DNA of 14,605 bases from Verrucomicrobiota bacterium (GTDB taxonomy: Bacteria > Verrucomicrobiota > Verrucomicrobiia > Limisphaerales > UBA11358): assembly GCA_021323835.1 (NCBI GenBank), contig JAJPKI010000093.1, positions 1-14,605 on the forward strand. The letters run 5' to 3'. A program made the position numbers and the translations under genes. Each line of letters opens with the position of its first letter. The stretch's first letter is position 1. This document shows positions 13,327-14,605 of the stretch, one piece after another. The notes under the pieces were generated by a model that saw only the letters and a program-made list of their open reading frames with translations, was not told the origin of the DNA and ran no database searches.

Positions 13327-14322
13327 ATGAACGAGAATCCGGAAACAAAATCCGAAAAAAATTTTTGGCAGGACACAGTGGAATGCTGGCATCGCCTGCC
13401 GAATAAATTTTTTTTCTTCGGTTTGCTGCTCGCGTGGCTGGCGCTGTTTCAATTTTGGGGAAATGCAATTCTTGGCTACGTCCACACGCCGTCGCTGTTT
13501 TCGTGGCTGTCCAACGCATACAACAATCCAAATTCCGATGACAGCCACGGCGATTTAATTCCGCTAATTGTCATTTTCATTTTTTGGTGGAAGCGAAATG
13601 AATTGCTCGCGTTGCCGCTGAAAATGTGGTGGCCGGGATTTCTAATTTTTATTGCCGCACTCGCGCTGCATATTTTTGGATTCCTGATTCAACAGCCGTA
13701 TTTTTCCATTGTCGCGTTGTTCGCCGGCATTTGGGGATTAATGGGCATGGCGTGGGGACGCGACTGGCTGCGGCGCAGCATGTTTCCGTTTTGTCTTTTT
13801 ATTTTTTCAATTCCGCTTGGCCAGCGCGGACAAGTCATCACTTTTCCGCTGCAACAACTGGTTTCATTTCTCACGGAAAAATGCGCGCACATTTTGGGAA
13901 TTGACGTGATTCGTCATGGCACACAATTGTTCGACCCCTCCGGCACTTACGGCTACGAAGTCGCCGCCGCGTGCAGCGGCATCAAAAGCCTTGCGGTCAT
14001 TTTTCTAATCGCAGTGACTTACGGATTTATTTCGCTGCGCTCGAAATGGCTTCGGTTGCTGCTGATGATTCTGGCACCGCCATTTGCCATTTTGGGAAAT
14101 CTTCTGCGAATGCTTTTAATTATCGTGGCGGCGTCCATGGGCGGGCAATCGGCGGGAAATTACGTCCACGAAGGGTGCCCGATTCATTTGCCATTTAATC
14201 TGCCGCTCATAGGAAATGAAATTGCCGTTGTCAACTTGTTGCCTTACGTGCCCGCAATTTTAGGCTGCCTGCTCATCGGACGCTGGCTGGAAAAACGCGA
14301 GGCAAAAAAATCCGCCGCATGA
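13327..14322 (+). CDS. Exosortase (PEP-CTERM/VPEP-type protein-sorting transpeptidase family)
   Basis: This 331-aa polytopic protein has about eight hydrophobic segments and the conserved exosortase/archaeosortase catalytic residues: Cys216 in AAACSGIKSL, Arg261 in GNLLRMLLII and His281 in NYVHEG. SHGDLIPL (73-80), SIPLG (161-165) and the segment before the cysteine (DPSGTYGYEV) are also family hallmarks. Exosortases recognise a C-terminal tripartite sorting signal on surface proteins, cleave it in the membrane and probably attach the protein to an envelope component; they usually sit in exopolysaccharide loci. The ATG at 13327 has no good Shine-Dalgarno. It overlaps the next gene by 4 bp (ATGA). 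No substrate with a PEP-CTERM-like tail is encoded in the window. Confidence 0.93.
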   Translation: MNENPETKSEKNFWQDTVECWHRLPNKFFFFGLLLAWLALFQFWGNAILGYVHTPSLFSWLSNAYNNPNSDDSHGDLIPLIVIFIFWWKRNELLALPLKMWWPGFLIFIAALALHIFGFLIQQPYFSIVALFAGIWGLMGMAWGRDWLRRSMFPFCLFIFSIPLGQRGQVITFPLQQLVSFLTEKCAHILGIDVIRHGTQLFDPSGTYGYEVAAACSGIKSLAVIFLIAVTYGFISLRSKWLRLLLMILAPPFAILGNLLRMLLIIVAASMGGQSAGNYVHEGCPIHLPFNLPLIGNEIAVVNLLPYVPAILGCLLIGRWLEKREAKKSAA

Positions 14323-14605
14323 AAAATCAAAAATGGATTTTATTTTTTGCGACGCTGGCGCTGATGGCCGGCGCGGCGGTTTTGCTTGTGCAACTGAAAT
14401 CGCATCCGCGTTTGGGAAATCCGGGAATCATTGCCTCGCCGATTGCGGGCGACGTGAAAATGAAAATTGATTTGCCGGAACGCATTTTAGATTTCACTTC
14501 GACGAATGTGCCTGAGGAGGAAGTTGTGCTGGGTTATTTGCCGTCAGATTCCAGTTACGTTAAGCGTCGTTATTTTTCCGGTGACAGCGAAGCGCCAATT
14601 GAAGG
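14319..14605 (+). CDS. Exosortase-associated EpsI-like protein (3' end outside window)
   Basis: The first 95 codons of a gene starting at ATG 14319, overlapping the exosortase stop as ATGA. Residues 5-25 form a membrane anchor (KWILFFATLALMAG), followed by a soluble part containing IDLPERILDFTSTNVPEEE (50-68), LGYLPSDSSYVKRRY (71-85). The LPxxxxD(F/Y)xS, LPxDxS and (K/R)RRY words are characteristic of EpsI-like, exosortase-associated proteins. These are encoded next to or fused with exosortases and probably take part in the same sorting or polysaccharide function outside the membrane. It is truncated by the window edge at 14605. Confidence 0.8.
   Translation, partial: MKNQKWILFFATLALMAGAAVLLVQLKSHPRLGNPGIIASPIAGDVKMKIDLPERILDFTSTNVPEEEVVLGYLPSDSSYVKRRYFSGDSEAPIE

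Noticed and set aside
13231..13548. N-terminal extension of the GalE-like epimerase
   Set aside because: The extra 106 residues are antisense to the exosortase gene and show no fold, whereas the Rossmann glycine motif starts at residue 7 from the ATG at 13230.

Overview
The window looks like a chromosomal segment from a Verrucomicrobiota-type bacterium (Pedosphaera/Limisphaera-like is my best guess, from family content and style only; no rRNA or other phylogenetic marker is present). It carries surface-polysaccharide genes, an exosortase module, a TMTC-like membrane/TPR protein, one housekeeping enzyme (glutamine-dependent NAD+ synthetase), and many palindromic or tandem repeats in gaps and, once, inside a gene.

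Layout. Positions 3-80 (+) are the last 25 codons of a pyridine nucleotide-disulphide oxidoreductase. A leftward block (minus strand, 8237 to 60) reads in transcription order: GT4 glycosyltransferase, NadE, a 69-aa membrane protein, a kinase-like/SAM-methyltransferase fusion, a membrane protein with an alkaline phosphatase/sulfatase-fold domain, a GT2 glycosyltransferase and a GDP-mannose 3,5-epimerase. The 69-aa protein, the methyltransferase and the sulfatase-like protein are joined by 1-nt and 4-nt overlaps, so translational coupling is likely. Rightward from 8316 is a WecG/TagA/CpsF glycosyltransferase, divergent from GT4 across a gap that is one long imperfect palindrome. Positions 9081-9696 hold no gene but are highly structured: a terminator-like palindrome, sixteen indel-free 21-nt tandem units, and two further inverted repeats. 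Then come an unrecognised 131-aa protein with a strong ribosome binding site, a double-hairpin repeat, an intrinsic terminator and the TMTC-like gene. A GalE-like epimerase (minus) ends 2 nt from it. Divergent from that epimerase are an exosortase and an overlapping EpsI-like partner that runs off the right edge.

How the genes may work together (inference). The two epimerases supply sugar nucleotides, three glycosyltransferases assemble an envelope glycan, the sulfatase-like and methyltransferase proteins modify it or its lipid carrier, and the exosortase/EpsI pair processes sorted surface proteins, a function that commonly neighbours exopolysaccharide loci. NadE appears to be a housekeeping passenger.

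The most unusual material is non-coding: a 68-bp palindrome carried in frame in the interdomain linker of nadE, the 21-nt array, an inverted repeat spanning both start codons of a divergent gene pair, and a repeat that supplies the stop codon of the GT4 gene. The 69-aa protein/methyltransferase/sulfatase-like cassette is the best candidate for a poorly described gene system.
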